Of a DNA stretch of 64,000 nt, positions 1 to 9,705 are shown piece by piece. Location: NCBI RefSeq assembly GCF_000024545.1, contig NC_013947.1:6758001-6822000 (forward strand), written 5' to 3'. The first letter of the stretch is position 1; every line of letters starts with the position of its first letter. Under the pieces are notes generated by a model. The model saw nothing but the letters and a program-made list of their open reading frames with translations. It did no database searches and was not told the origin of the DNA. Source of the stretch: Stackebrandtia nassauensis DSM 44728. Its GTDB lineage: Bacteria > Actinomycetota > Actinomycetes > Mycobacteriales > Micromonosporaceae. Made by a program: the position numbers and the translations under genes.

Positions 1-840
1 CACCAGTCCGGCGTCGAACAGTTCCAGACAGGACTCGATGAGCAGTTTCTCGGTGAACGGGTCACCGACCTGCACGCTGGGCCGGGATTCGGCGGCGTCC
101 TCGTCGAAGGTGGCCGAGGCCAGCACCGACACGCCGCCGATGCCGTCACGGCCGGTCTTGGCGCCCAGCAGCACCACGACGTTGCCGACGCCGGAGGCGG
201 CCATGTTCTGCAGCCGCTTGGTCGGCAGCACGCCGACGCACAGCGCGTTGACCAGCGGGTTGCCCTGGTAGCAGGGGTCGAACACGACCTCGCCGCCGAT
301 GTTCGGCAGACCGAGGCAGTTGCCGTAGTGGGAGATGCCCTCCACGACGCCGGGCAGTACCCGGGCGGTGTCGGGGTGGTCGGCGGCGCCGAAGCGCAGC
401 GGGTCCATGATGGCCACCGGCCGGGCGCCCATGGCCAGGATGTCGCGGACGATGCCGCCGACACCGGTGGCCGCGCCCTGGTGCGGTTCCACGAAGCTGG
501 GGTGGTTGTGCGACTCGACCTTGAAGCTGACGGCCAGTTCGTCGCTGACGGCGATGACACCGGCGTTCTCGCCGATACCGGCCAGCATGTGCGGCGAACT
601 CGGGTTCTTCTCGGCGAACTTGCGCAGGTGCACCCGGCTGGACTTGTAGGAGCAGTGTTCGCTCCACATGATCGAGTACATCGCCAGCTCCGCCTGGGTG
701 GGGCGGCGCTTGAGGATCTCGTGGATGCGCTCGTACTCGTCGGTCTTGAGGCCCAGCTCCGCGTAGGGCTGCGCCTCGTCGGCGGTCTTGACCGCCCGCT
801 CGACGGTGTCGAGACCGTCGGTGGTTTCCACATTGGTCAT
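1..840 (-). CDS. purL: Phosphoribosylformylglycinamidine synthase large subunit PurL (5' part only)
   Basis: PurL makes formylglycinamidine ribonucleotide from FGAR, ATP and the ammonia delivered by PurQ, in de novo purine synthesis. Only the first 280 codons lie in the window; the rest is beyond the left edge (the full family length is roughly 740). The N-terminal FGAM-synthase signature is present: EHCSYKSSR at residues 61-69 with the catalytic His62, the ATP/Mg region [10 protein letters not shown] at about 106-115, and [14 protein letters not shown] at 128-141. The ATG overlaps the purQ stop in an ATGA, so the two are translationally coupled. Confidence 0.95.
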   Translation of the reverse strand, partial: MTNVETTDGLDTVERAVKTADEAQPYAELGLKTDEYERIHEILKRRPTQAELAMYSIMWSEHCSYKSSRVHLRKFAEKNPSSPHMLAGIGENAGVIAVSDELAVSFKVESHNHPSFVEPHQGAATGVGGIVRDILAMGARPVAIMDPLRFGAADHPDTARVLPGVVEGISHYGNCLGLPNIGGEVVFDPCYQGNPLVNALCVGVLPTKRLQNMAASGVGNVVVLLGAKTGRDGIGGVSVLASATFDEDAAESRPSVQVGDPFTEKLLIESCLELFDAGLV

Positions 841-1517
841 CTGGTGCCGACCCCCAGTTGTTTCAGCACGGACGAGAAGATGGTCAGGCCGTCGGACGAG
901 GAGCCGGTCAACGGGTCGATGGCGTGCTCGGGGTGCGGCATCATGCCCACGACGTTGCCCGCCGCGTTGCGGATCCCGGCGATGTCGCGCATCGAGCCGT
1001 TCGGGTTCCCGTCCAGGTACCGCGCCACGACCCGGCCCGAGGACTCCAGTTCGTCCAGGGTGGCCTCGTCGGCCACGTAGCAGCCCTCACCGTGCTTGAC
1101 CGGGATGACCGCCCGCTGGCCGGACTCGTACCCGCTGGTCCAGGCCGAGTCGTTGCTCATCGCCAGCGGCTGGTGCCCGATCCGGTAACGCCGGTGCTTG
1201 TTGCGCACCAGGGCACCGGGCAGCAGGTGCGATTCGCACAGCACCTGGAAGCCGTTGCAGATGCCCAGGATGGGCATGCCCTCGGCCGCGACCTCCACGA
1301 TGGTCTCCATGACCGCCGAGAACCGCGCGATGGCACCGCAGCGCAGGTAGTCGCCGTAGGAGAAGCCGCCCGGCAGGACGATGGCCGCGACGCCGCGCAG
1401 TGCGCTGTCGTCGTGCCACAGTGGAACCGGTGTGCCACCGGCCCGTGCGATCGCCCGGTGGGTGTCGACGTCGTCGAGCGAACCGGGAAAGGTCACCACC
1501 CCGATACGAGCACTCAC
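837..1517 (-). CDS. purQ: Phosphoribosylformylglycinamidine synthase glutaminase subunit PurQ
   Basis: PurQ hydrolyses glutamine and channels ammonia to PurL. The 226-residue product is a class I glutamine amidotransferase of normal length. The nucleophile is Cys87 in GICNGFQ; the rest of the triad is His195 and Glu197 in MPHPEHA. The start is GTG and shares one base with the purS TAG stop; the 3' end overlaps the purL ATG by four bases. The order purS-purQ-purL is the usual separate-subunit FGAM synthase arrangement of Gram-positive bacteria. Confidence 0.96.
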   Translation of the reverse strand: MSARIGVVTFPGSLDDVDTHRAIARAGGTPVPLWHDDSALRGVAAIVLPGGFSYGDYLRCGAIARFSAVMETIVEVAAEGMPILGICNGFQVLCESHLLPGALVRNKHRRYRIGHQPLAMSNDSAWTSGYESGQRAVIPVKHGEGCYVADEATLDELESSGRVVARYLDGNPNGSMRDIAGIRNAAGNVVGMMPHPEHAIDPLTGSSSDGLTIFSSVLKQLGVGTR

Positions 1518-1792
1518 TACGCCGACTCCGCGTTGACGGCGTGCGGTGTCTCCACCCGGAGCGTGTAGGTCTCGATGACGGGGTTCGCCAGCAGCTTGTC
1601 CGCCGCCTCGTTGGCTCGTTCCAGGACGGTGGCCTCGTCGAGGTCGTCCGAGAACTCAAGTTCGATGCGTTTGCCTATACGTACGCCCGACACCCCGGCG
1701 ACCCCCAGACGAGGCAGGGCGTTGACCACCGCTTCGCCTTGTGGATCCAGGATTTCCGGCTTGAGCATGACGTCGACGACGACGCGCGCCAC
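1517..1792 (-). CDS. purS: Phosphoribosylformylglycinamidine synthase structural subunit PurS
   Basis: A small 91-residue subunit that bridges PurQ and PurL in the FGAM synthase complex. It carries the family's opening strand (VVVDVMLKPEILDPQG) and the GVSGVRIGKRIEL segment. The GTG start has an AGGAG nine bases upstream. The gap of about 140 bases to purB upstream is GC-rich and holds no strong terminator, so purB-purS-purQ-purL may form one transcript; that is inference. The C-terminus is slightly longer than the usual 80-85 residues. Confidence 0.92.
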   Translation of the reverse strand: MARVVVDVMLKPEILDPQGEAVVNALPRLGVAGVSGVRIGKRIELEFSDDLDEATVLERANEAADKLLANPVIETYTLRVETPHAVNAESA

Positions 1793-1932
1793 GAATCTGC
1801 GCTCCTGTTGATAGATGAAACAACCCGATGACCAGCATATGTGTGCCCCTCGGACGCGCCTACCCGCCCCCGGATTCGAGACCGGCGTCTCACCCGCCCG
1901 AAGGGCTCACCGGCGGAGTTCCGGTGCGGGAC

Positions 1933-3351
1933 TCACAGGATCTGCCCCGGCGTGTAGGCCGCGGCCTGCGGGTGTTCGGCCACGACGGCCGCCACCCGTT
2001 CGGCAACGGCGGTGACCTGGTCGGCCGCCGCGCCGGTGAAGCTCAGCGGGGCGGCGATCAGCGAGCCCAGTTCGGCGCGGCTGAGTTTGAGCCGGTCGTC
2101 GGCGGCCAGCCGGTCCAGCAGGTCGTTGTCGGCGGTTCCCTTCTCGCGCATGGCCAGCGCCACCGCGACGGCGTGTTCCTTGATCGCCTCGTGGGCACTC
2201 TCGCGGCCCACGCCCTTGCGGACGGCCGCCAAAAGGATCTTCGTGGTCGCCAGGAACGGCAGGTAGCGGTCGAGTTCGCGGGCGATGACCGCCGGGTAGG
2301 CGCCGAACTCGTCCAGGACGGTGAGGAAGGTCTGGTAGAGGCCGTCGGCGGCGAAGAACGCGTCGGGCAGCGCGACCCGGCGCACCACCGAGCAGGACAC
2401 GTCGCCCTCGTTCCACTGGCCACCGGCCAGCTCGGCGCCCATGGACGCGTAACCGCGCAGCACGACCGCCAGGCCGTTGACGCGTTCGGTGGAGCGGGTG
2501 TTCATCTTGTGCGGCATCGCCGAGGAGCCCACCTGTCCGGCGGCGAAGCCCTCGGTGGCCAGTTCGGCCCCGGCCATCAGCCGGATCGACACCGACAGCG
2601 AGGACGGCGCGGCGGCGGCCTGCACCAGGCTGGACAGCACCTCGAAGTCCAGCGAGCGCGGGTAGACCTGGCCGACGCTGTCGAAGACCCGGGCGAAGCC
2701 CAGGTGCCCGGCGACCGTTGCCTCCAGCCGGGCGAGTTTGGCCGCGTCGCCGTCGAACAGGTCGAGCTGGTCGGCGGCGGTGCCCACCGGGCCCTTGATG
2801 CCGCGCAGCGGGTACCGGTCGAGCAGCTCGGTGACCCGCTCGTAGGCCAGCAGCAGTTCCTCGGCGGCCGAGGCGAAGCGTTTGCCCAGCGTGGTGGCCT
2901 GGGCCGGGACGTTGTGGGAGCGGCCGGCCATCGCCAGCGCGGTGTACTGGACCGACCGGTCGGCCAGCCGGGCCAGGGTCGCCACCATCCGGTCGCGGAC
3001 CAGGGCCAGCGAGTCGCGGATCTGGAGTTGCTCGACGTTCTCGGTCAGATCCCGGCTCGTCATTCCCTTGTGGATCTGCTCGTGTCCGGCCAGCGCGCTG
3101 AACTCCTCGATCCGCGCCTTGACGTCGTGCCGGGTGACGCGTTCGCGGGCGGCGATCGACTCCAGGTCGACGGTGTCCAGCACCCGCTCGTAGTCGGCGA
3201 TCACGCCGTCGTCGACGCCGACGCCCAGTTCCGCCTGCGCCTTGAGCACCGCCAGCCACAGGCGGCGTTCGGCGCGCACCTTGGCGGCCGGGTCCCACAG
3301 GGCGGTCATGTCGTCGGATGCGTACCTGCTGGCCAGCACATTGGGAATCAC
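1933..3351 (-). CDS. purB: Adenylosuccinate lyase PurB
   Basis: PurB catalyses two beta-eliminations in purine synthesis: SAICAR to AICAR and adenylosuccinate to AMP, both releasing fumarate. The 472-residue product starts with GTG (IPNVLASRYAS), the conserved beginning of the family. The open frame extends further upstream to 3480, but that stretch crosses a strong hairpin terminator and reads as Arg/Pro-rich noise. Seen are TSRDLTENV (about 98-106), the GRSHNVPAQ segment with His146, and the fumarase/lyase signature GSSAMPHKMN at 275-284. It lies upstream of purSQL on the same strand. Confidence 0.94.
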   Translation of the reverse strand: MIPNVLASRYASDDMTALWDPAAKVRAERRLWLAVLKAQAELGVGVDDGVIADYERVLDTVDLESIAARERVTRHDVKARIEEFSALAGHEQIHKGMTSRDLTENVEQLQIRDSLALVRDRMVATLARLADRSVQYTALAMAGRSHNVPAQATTLGKRFASAAEELLLAYERVTELLDRYPLRGIKGPVGTAADQLDLFDGDAAKLARLEATVAGHLGFARVFDSVGQVYPRSLDFEVLSSLVQAAAAPSSLSVSIRLMAGAELATEGFAAGQVGSSAMPHKMNTRSTERVNGLAVVLRGYASMGAELAGGQWNEGDVSCSVVRRVALPDAFFAADGLYQTFLTVLDEFGAYPAVIARELDRYLPFLATTKILLAAVRKGVGRESAHEAIKEHAVAVALAMREKGTADNDLLDRLAADDRLKLSRAELGSLIAAPLSFTGAAADQVTAVAERVAAVVAEHPQAAAYTPGQIL

Positions 3352-3375
3352 CCGGCGATTATCGCGCGCGACAAA

Positions 3376-3400
3376 GCCCCCGGGCCGCTGACCCGGGGGC
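3376..3400 (-). terminator. Hairpin terminator after the BCCT transporter gene
   Basis: A perfect 9-bp stem (GCCCCCGGG with CCCGGGGGC) around a 7-base loop, followed on the minus strand by a short T-rich run (CTTTGT). It lies 25 bases past the BCCT stop and separates that gene from purB. Confidence 0.8.
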
Positions 3401-3424
3401 TGTTGTGACTTTCGAGAGGGGGCC

Positions 3425-5182
3425 TCAGCTCTTCTTGGAGCCGCTGCCCGCCTTGTCGTCGTCGGCCGGGGCGGTGTCACCGTTGTCCGCCGGACCGATC
3501 TTGAACTCGAACTCGCCGTCGTACTTCTCGTGCGCGATGTCGACGGCCGTGCTGACCGCCTCCTCGCCCTGCTCGCCGCGGACGATGAGCCGGTCCTCGC
3601 GCAGATCCTTGGTGAGCGCGATGCACAGCAGGATCATCACGACCGTGAACGGCACCGCGGCCAGAATGGTGAGGTTCTTCAACCCCTCCAAGGCCGGGTT
3701 CTTGCCGTCCTCGGTTATCTCGCCGCTGCCGATCAGCAGCATGATGCCCGCGACCGCACCGGTCGCGACACCCCACACGATGACCACGACCTTGGACGGC
3801 TCCATCGTGCCCCGCTGCGACAACGTCCCCATGACGATCGAAGCGGCGTCGGCACCGGAGACGAAGAAGATCGCCACCAGGATCACCACGATGAGCGCGG
3901 TGATCGACGGGATCGGGTACTCGCGCAGCACCGCGAACAGCTGGCCTTCGGCGGTCGCCTCCTTGGTCAGCCCGGCACCGTGCTGCTCGTCGTGGATCGC
4001 GGTGCCACCGAAGATCGCGAACCAGATGAGGCTCACGACGCTGGGCACCAGCAGCACCCCGCCGACGAACTGGCGGATGGTGCGGCCCCGGCTGATCCGG
4101 GCGATGAACATGCCCACGAAGGGCGTCCACGAGATCCACCACGCCCAGTAGAACACCGACCAGCCGCCGAGCCAGGTGGCGACGTCGCTGCCACCGGTGG
4201 CGCCGGTACGACCCATCATCTGCGGCAGTTCCTCGAGGTAAGAGGCCATCGAGGTCGGCAGCACGTTGAGGATGTACTTGGTCGGGCCGAAGACGAACAG
4301 GAACGCGACCAATAGACCCGCCAACACCATGTTGATGTTGGACAGCCACTGGATGCCCTTCTCGACACCGGAGACGGCCGAGGCCACGAAGGCCAGGGTC
4401 AGCACGCCGATGATCATCAGCAGGACGCCGTTGGTGAGGCCACCGTTGGTCCAGCCCAGTTCGCTCAGGCCACTGGAGATCTGCAGGGCGCCCAGGCCCA
4501 GCGAGGCGGCCGAGCCGAACAGGGTCGCGAAGATCGCCAGGATGTCGATGACCTTGCCGACCCCACCGTTGGCGTGCCGTTCACCGATCAACGGGGTGAA
4601 GGTGGCACTGATGGTCTGGCGACGGCCACGGCGGTAGCAGCTGTAGGCGATGGCCAGACCGACGACGGCGTAGATGGCCCACGGGTGCAGGGTCCAGTGG
4701 AACAACGTGGTCGCCATCGCGGTCTCCATGCGCTCCGGCGCCGCGGCGTCGACCGCGTGCGTACCGGGAGGCGGCGCGGTGAAGTGGCTCAGCGGTTCGT
4801 TGACGCCGTAGAACATCAAGCCGATGCCCATACCGGCGCTGAACATCATCGCGATCCACGAGACCGTCTTGAACTCCGGCTCCTCGCCCTCTTTGCCGAG
4901 GGTGATCTTGCCGTAACGGCTGAACGCCAGCCACAGTGCGAAGACCACGAATCCGGACGACGCGAGCACGAATGCCCAGCCACCCTTGTCCATGATCTCG
5001 CCAAGCATATTGGACGAGGCCGTCTGCAAACCCGTTGTATTGATGAATCCCCATGCGATGAACGCGGCGGTCAGTACAGCGGTTACGCCGAACACCACCC
5101 AGTCGGTCCTGGGGCGCGACGACGCGACTTTCATTCCCTCCTTCCCTAGATCGCTTGTGGACTTCTGACTTTCCTTAGGCAT
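3425..5182 (-). CDS. BCCT-family betaine/choline/carnitine transporter
   Basis: A sodium-coupled importer of a quaternary-amine osmolyte, probably glycine betaine or a relative. The 585 residues give about 12 membrane helices. Family marks are the sodium-site motif GMGIG at 117-121 followed by LMFYGVNEPLSHF, and the aromatic-box helix WWISWTPFVGMFIARISRGR. The acidic, Lys/Ser-ending C-terminal tail is cytoplasmic and may sense osmotic state, as in BetP. Two starts are possible: ATG at 5182 (GAAGGG eight bases upstream) and ATG at 5134 with a stronger but very close AAGGAGGGA; the longer one is given. Substrate cannot be read from the sequence. Confidence 0.93.
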   Translation of the reverse strand: MPKESQKSTSDLGKEGMKVASSRPRTDWVVFGVTAVLTAAFIAWGFINTTGLQTASSNMLGEIMDKGGWAFVLASSGFVVFALWLAFSRYGKITLGKEGEEPEFKTVSWIAMMFSAGMGIGLMFYGVNEPLSHFTAPPPGTHAVDAAAPERMETAMATTLFHWTLHPWAIYAVVGLAIAYSCYRRGRRQTISATFTPLIGERHANGGVGKVIDILAIFATLFGSAASLGLGALQISSGLSELGWTNGGLTNGVLLMIIGVLTLAFVASAVSGVEKGIQWLSNINMVLAGLLVAFLFVFGPTKYILNVLPTSMASYLEELPQMMGRTGATGGSDVATWLGGWSVFYWAWWISWTPFVGMFIARISRGRTIRQFVGGVLLVPSVVSLIWFAIFGGTAIHDEQHGAGLTKEATAEGQLFAVLREYPIPSITALIVVILVAIFFVSGADAASIVMGTLSQRGTMEPSKVVVIVWGVATGAVAGIMLLIGSGEITEDGKNPALEGLKNLTILAAVPFTVVMILLCIALTKDLREDRLIVRGEQGEEAVSTAVDIAHEKYDGEFEFKIGPADNGDTAPADDDKAGSGSKKS

Positions 5183-5727
5183 TGCCCGGGCCCTTCTCTG
5201 AGGCGGTTCGGAGGCGACATCGGTGCACTTCAGGCGCCTCCTGGACTTGCGTTGGTCGACAATTAGACAGTCGACAAGTGGTTCAGGCTATCAACTACAA
5301 GCCCTCCCATGTGGGCTACCATTAAACAAACCGGACATTTAAGCCAAATAGGATAGTTGCTAAACGACAACCAGACCCGCCATTCAGGACGGGTCGGGAG
5401 GCGATGAATTACCGGCGAAGAAAAATAGGCCCGCCCCGGCGGCACGGGGGAACGGCCGGGGCGGGGGGACTCGGGTTCAACACGGAAAAGAACCGGAGTC
5501 AGGGCTGCGGCTCCACGGGAGGAGAGCCTTCAGCCACCACCATGGTGTGTGAGAAGTCTATCCGACCTCTTTCGCGCACAGGAAGCTTGGGTGGGAAGAT
5601 TTCTTTGGAACCATACGATCGGATGAGTTGAATCCTGGCGGCGCAGGCAAAGCGGTGCCGACAGTGGCGGCACACCGTCCACAATATTCAAACAAACCGT
5701 TCCAATTATGGAGTGACGGTCGCAAAT
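5183..5727. other. Long AT-richer intergenic region
   Basis: About 545 bases without a convincing gene, clearly richer in A/T than its surroundings. It must hold the promoter of the BCCT gene. Two direct copies of GTCGACAA lie at 5255-5262 and 5270-5277, a possible operator. The strong hairpin at 5430-5465 is listed separately. Short frames at 5263-5445 and 5499-5684 (minus) lack ribosome sites and normal codon use; the second lies between the DUF6458 gene and the hairpin and cannot be fully excluded. Confidence 0.5.
5430..5465 (-). terminator. Strong rho-independent terminator
   Basis: An 11-bp perfect stem (CCCGCCCCGGC with GCCGGGGCGGG), followed on the minus strand by CCTATTTTTCTT. The T-run gives its direction: it ends a minus-strand transcript, most simply that of the DUF6458 gene about 260 bases upstream. 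Confidence 0.82.
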
Positions 5728-6021
5728 CTAATTATCGGAAGAGCCGGGGTTTGACTGTTCGGATTCGGCCGCTCGCCTCGCGTCATTGCGTTTGATCGCC
5801 TGCCGCCGGGCAATGCGATTGGCCTGATACCGATCGTGGACCTCTTTATGGACGCGCTTTTGGTGCTTGGCGTACCAGCTCGTCAACACGATGCCCACGA
5901 CCCCGGCGATCATGAAGATCCAGCCGGTCGTCTGCAGATCGATCCATTCGGGCGAGTCCCTGACCGCGAAGGTCAGGATGGCCCCAAGGACGAGGAAGAA
6001 GATGCTGCCACCGAGTCCCAC
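5728..6021 (-). CDS. DUF6458-type small membrane protein
   Basis: A 97-residue protein of unknown function, common in Actinobacteria. It starts with the family-typical GLGGSIFFLVLGAILTFAV, has a second helix (GWIFMIAGVVGIVLT), and ends in a basic, Arg/Lys-rich cytoplasmic tail with an acidic Ser-rich end. The GTG at 6021 is preferred to the ATG at 6105 because AAGGAG lies six bases upstream and the protein then begins at the conserved first helix. It is divergent from the GT87 gene, with 90 bases between them. Confidence 0.8.
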   Translation of the reverse strand: MGLGGSIFFLVLGAILTFAVRDSPEWIDLQTTGWIFMIAGVVGIVLTSWYAKHQKRVHKEVHDRYQANRIARRQAIKRNDARRAAESEQSNPGSSDN

Positions 6022-6110
6022 TGCGTTCTCCTTCGCTTGCCGCTCACCGGACAGCTGCGGCCCGGCTACCCGCAAGCCTACCGTCGCGCGTCCGCAAGGC
6101 ATCATGGCCG

Positions 6111-7538
6111 ATGATGACCAGACCGACTCCGGGCCCCGAAGCGCCCTCTCGTACCGATCCCGTGGTGGCCTCGCTGTCCCGGCTCATCGGCGGACCCCTT
6201 GGGCGGCAAGCGATCGACCCGCCCCGGCGCCGGTTCTGGATTCCGCCACGGGTCATCCTGCTGTCGGGCATCCTCATGTTCGCGCTGGCCTGGCTGCAGA
6301 AACTGCCGTGCGCCGACGGCAACTGGCAGGACTTCGAGCAGTACACCCGGCTGTGTTACACCGACATCCGGGCACTGTGGGGGGCCGAGCGGCTCAACGA
6401 GGGCGCGGTGCCCTATTTCGACCATCCGGTCGAGTACCCGGTGCTGACCGGGATCCTCATGGGGGCGGCCGGACTGCTCGCCCACGCCGGGCTCGGCGAC
6501 GGCGGCGGCACGCTCTACTACCACCTCAACGCCATCGTGCTGCTCGTCTTCGGCATGGGCACGATCGCCGCCGTGTACGGGCTGCGCCGCGAACGCCGCC
6601 CCTGGGACGCCATGCTCGTGGTCGGCGCCCCGGCGCTGCTGTTCACCGGCCTGGTCAACTGGGACCTGCTGGCGGTCGGGCTGACCGTGTTCTTCCTGCT
6701 GGCCTGGGCGCGTCGCCGGCCGGTGCTCGCCGGTGTCCTGTTGGGACTGGCGGTGGCCGCGAAGTTCTACCCGCTGCTGTTGGCCGGTCCGATGCTGGTG
6801 CTGGCCTTCCGCAACCGGCGCCTCGGCCCGGCACTGTCCTGTGTGGGCATCGCGGCCGGGACCTGGCTGGCGGTGAACCTGCCGTTCATCCTGTTCGCCC
6901 GCGAGGGCTGGCTGCGGTTCTTCCAGCTCAACTCCGAGCGCGGCATCGACTGGGGGACACTGTGGTACGTCCTGCGCGACTTCGCCGGACCCGAGTCGGC
7001 CATCGGGACCACCCTCAACAACGTCGACTTCCTCAACTACGCCTACCTGGTGCTGTTCGCGCTGTCCTGTGTGGCCATCGCCGTGCTGACCCTGAAGGCC
7101 CCCGAGCCGCCCCGGTTCGCGCAGCTGTCGTTCCTGGTGATCGCGGCGTTCCTGATCACCGGCAAGGTCTGGTCGCAGCAGTACCTGCTGTGGCTGCTGC
7201 CGCTGGCGGTGCTGGCCCGGCCCCGGTGGCGCACCTTCCTGCTGTGGCAGGCCGCCGAGCTGTTCTACTTCGTGGCCTTCTACGGCGAACTGCTGGCGGC
7301 CTCCAATTCGGACGACAGCCCGGTACCGGCCTGGGCCCTGATCGCGCCCGAGTGGGTGTTCGTGGCCGCGTCGATCACCCGGCTGGGCACCGTCATCGCG
7401 CTGTGCGCGCTGGTGGTGCGCGAGACGCTGAACCCGCGCCTGGACGTGGTGCGCGCGTCCTACGGCGGCCTCGATCCCGACTCGGGTCTGCTCGCGCCGC
7501 CCATCAACCCGAAGACGCCGCTCGGGCTCACAGCGTGA
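6111..7538 (+). CDS. GT87-family integral membrane glycosyltransferase
   Basis: A 475-residue GT-C-fold protein with about ten membrane helices, of the DUF2029/GT87 group that includes polyprenol-phosphate-mannose-dependent mannosyltransferases of actinobacteria. After a cytoplasmic, Pro/Arg-rich start come the first helix and an outside loop with acidic residues (DFEQYTRLCYTDI), followed by YFDHPVEYPVLTG, the typical GT87 loop. A second GT87 protein lies at 61.6 kb. Acceptor and sugar are unknown. The start is ATGATG; the stop overlaps the convergent membrane-protein gene by 11 bases. Confidence 0.82.
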   Translation: MMTRPTPGPEAPSRTDPVVASLSRLIGGPLGRQAIDPPRRRFWIPPRVILLSGILMFALAWLQKLPCADGNWQDFEQYTRLCYTDIRALWGAERLNEGAVPYFDHPVEYPVLTGILMGAAGLLAHAGLGDGGGTLYYHLNAIVLLVFGMGTIAAVYGLRRERRPWDAMLVVGAPALLFTGLVNWDLLAVGLTVFFLLAWARRRPVLAGVLLGLAVAAKFYPLLLAGPMLVLAFRNRRLGPALSCVGIAAGTWLAVNLPFILFAREGWLRFFQLNSERGIDWGTLWYVLRDFAGPESAIGTTLNNVDFLNYAYLVLFALSCVAIAVLTLKAPEPPRFAQLSFLVIAAFLITGKVWSQQYLLWLLPLAVLARPRWRTFLLWQAAELFYFVAFYGELLAASNSDDSPVPAWALIAPEWVFVAASITRLGTVIALCALVVRETLNPRLDVVRASYGGLDPDSGLLAPPINPKTPLGLTA

Positions 7539-9705
7539 AGATCAGCACCGCCCCCCGGTCCTCCACCGTGATGGTGGAGTCGCGGCTGGGTATGTCCTGC
7601 AGGTAGTCCCACTGGCTGCCCTCCAGCAGCGACCGCACCGCCACCACGGTCTTGATGCCGTCGGCGCGCAGGTCGGCGACGCTCTTCTCGGACGGGAAGG
7701 TCAGCGCGTGCTGCCGGATCTCGTCCTGATTGGTGGGTGTGAAACCGGCGGTGCCGTTGACGATGCGCGGGAAGCCGTCGACGCTCCAGTACTGGATCAT
7801 CGAGTCGTGCCAGCCGTCGGACGGCAGGATCAGCACCGGTTCGGCCAGTTGGGACATCGCGACCGGCGGCTCGGGGACCTTTTTGACCTCGGCGGCGCTG
7901 TAGCCCTCGGCGAGGACCAGCAGCAACGGCAGCAGCAGCGCCACCCGCAGCGGGGCCGGGACCGCGGCGCGGAACCGGGTGTCGACACGGTCCATGGTGG
8001 CGTAACTGTCGAGCTGGTCGGCCAGCCGGGTCAGGGTGCCCGCGGCCAGTATCGACAGGAACAGGCTGGTGAAGAACACCAGCCGTCCCGGGGTGCGCAG
8101 GCCGTCGAAGCCGGGCAGGTACTCGTAGGCCAGGCCGTAGGCCCAGGCGCCCTTGTCGAGGAAGTTGGTGCCCAGCGCCAGCGCCACCGACACGGTGGTG
8201 CCCAGCGCCAGGAACGCCCGCTGCCGCGGCGTCCAGGTCGACCAGATCAGGCCGACGATGGCCAGTGCCAGCACGGTGAAGCCGACCAACAGCGTGGTCT
8301 CGGGCGGCCAGGGCATGCCCTCGCGGGCACCGGCGTGGGCCTCGCCCCACACGGCCGACTCCTCGGGGCTGATCAGGAAGCTCGACCACACCGGCGAGAA
8401 GAATCCGACCTCCTCAAGGGAGCGTTCGGCCTCGGGGTGTTCCTTGAGCACCTGGAAGAACGGGATGGCCAGCGCGAGGCTGATCCCGGCGAAGGCCAGC
8501 ATGCCGACCAGGTCGGCCACCAGCACCCGCCACGGGATGCGCGGCCCGATGCGCTTGTTGAGCGAGGCGATGACGTTCTTGCCCGCGAAGATCAGCATCG
8601 ACACGACGACGATGCCGCCCAGCAGGTAGCCGAAGCCGACCCCGACGCCGAAACCGATGCTCACCTGCCAGGCCGCCACCAGCCAGCCGCCGATGACCCA
8701 GCCCCACTTGGTGCGCTCGGCGCGGTAGCCGTGCCGCAGTGAGTAGCCGTGGCCCCGGGCCAGCATCGCCAGCGACAGCGCGATGCCGCCGATGGACAGG
8801 ATGTGCAGGTGCCCGGCCTGGGCCAGCTTCCACGGGGCGTAGGCGACGGCGGCGGCGCCGATGGCCGAACCGGCGACCCGGGCGCCCAGCTGCCGCAGCA
8901 GCACGTAGCAGCCGAAGAACGCCAGCGCGAAGGTGAACAGGTACAGGACGTTGTAGCGCAGCAGCGCGGCCTCGTGGCCGGTACCGATCAGCGACGCGGG
9001 CAGGTAGCCCAGCAGCGTGTCGGTGAACGCGAACGACAGCCGGTTCGGATAGAAGTTGCTGGCGTTCCACAGCTGACCGGGATCGTCGAACAGCACCGAA
9101 CCGGGCCACGCCAGCGTGTAGGTCTGCAACAGCGGGTCGCCGAGGTCGTGCGGGATCGAGTGCAGCGGGTCGCGCAGCACCTTCCAGTTCATCGCGAGCG
9201 TGAGCACCACGCTGACCATCGCGGCGATGGCGTTCTCGCCGCGCAGTGCCGTGCCGGTGCGACGCAGTGCCCGCCGCGGCCACGCGGCGGGTTCCGGCTC
9301 GGCGGTCGGTTCGGTGGCGGCGAACCGGCGCCAGCGCCCGACCTCGGGGTCGGCGGGCTCCGCCTCGGTGCCGTCCACGGCCGTCGTCTCCAGCGTGTCG
9401 GCCTCGGGATCGACGGCGGCGGCGTCGGACGCGGCTGGGCTCTCGGCCGGGGCATCGTCCGTCGGCTCGGCCGCGTCGTCGACGGACGGCGTCTCGGCCG
9501 TCACGGCGTTCGACGGCTCGCCGACGGCGGGTTCGGCGGCGAGGACGTCCGCGTCGGGTTCGGCGGTCCTGGCCGCCGGGGTCTTCGCCGGTTCGGCCGC
9601 TGGGGTGTCGGGGGTCGGGGCGGGGGTGTCCGCTGCTGGCGGCTCGGCGCCGTCGCCGGGGGTCACGGTGTTGGCCGCGGACCGGCTGGCGTCTTCAGAG
9701 CTCAT
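7528..9705 (-). CDS. Large GT-C-like membrane protein with acidic Ala/Pro-rich head
   Basis: A 725-residue protein in two parts. Residues 1 to about 140 are disordered, rich in Ala, Pro, Glu and Asp; from about 155 on there are some ten to twelve membrane helices. The loop IPHDLGDPLLQTYTLAW and the later GFDGLRTPGRL resemble bacterial GT-C glycosyltransferases or YfhO-like proteins, so transfer of a lipid-linked sugar outside the membrane is likely but unproven. The frame is open upstream to 10023, but the ATG at 9705 overlaps the nfo stop (ATGA), which decides the start and suggests coupling to nfo. Confidence 0.72.
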   Translation of the reverse strand: MSSEDASRSAANTVTPGDGAEPPAADTPAPTPDTPAAEPAKTPAARTAEPDADVLAAEPAVGEPSNAVTAETPSVDDAAEPTDDAPAESPAASDAAAVDPEADTLETTAVDGTEAEPADPEVGRWRRFAATEPTAEPEPAAWPRRALRRTGTALRGENAIAAMVSVVLTLAMNWKVLRDPLHSIPHDLGDPLLQTYTLAWPGSVLFDDPGQLWNASNFYPNRLSFAFTDTLLGYLPASLIGTGHEAALLRYNVLYLFTFALAFFGCYVLLRQLGARVAGSAIGAAAVAYAPWKLAQAGHLHILSIGGIALSLAMLARGHGYSLRHGYRAERTKWGWVIGGWLVAAWQVSIGFGVGVGFGYLLGGIVVVSMLIFAGKNVIASLNKRIGPRIPWRVLVADLVGMLAFAGISLALAIPFFQVLKEHPEAERSLEEVGFFSPVWSSFLISPEESAVWGEAHAGAREGMPWPPETTLLVGFTVLALAIVGLIWSTWTPRQRAFLALGTTVSVALALGTNFLDKGAWAYGLAYEYLPGFDGLRTPGRLVFFTSLFLSILAAGTLTRLADQLDSYATMDRVDTRFRAAVPAPLRVALLLPLLLVLAEGYSAAEVKKVPEPPVAMSQLAEPVLILPSDGWHDSMIQYWSVDGFPRIVNGTAGFTPTNQDEIRQHALTFPSEKSVADLRADGIKTVVAVRSLLEGSQWDYLQDIPSRDSTITVEDRGAVLIFTL

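Noticed and set aside
1828..3408. Plus-strand open frame of 526 codons
   Set aside because: It is the antisense shadow of purB; its product is Gly/Arg/Gln/His-rich without any domain.
3352..3480. N-terminal extension of purB
   Set aside because: It would read through the terminator hairpin at 3376-3400 and adds only Pro/Arg/Ala-rich sequence.
5263..5445. Minus-strand frame of 60 codons upstream of the BCCT gene
   Set aside because: No ribosome site, random composition, and its start reaches into the terminator hairpin.
5440..5520. GGTTCAA sequence suggesting a tRNA T-loop
   Set aside because: The flanking bases cannot form the T stem or an acceptor stem; no tRNA is present.
5499..5684. Minus-strand frame of 61 codons starting with a CxxC-like pattern
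   Set aside because: It begins with TTG, has no ribosome site, and only chance spacing of Cys; not enough to call a gene, though it lies between the DUF6458 gene and its terminator.
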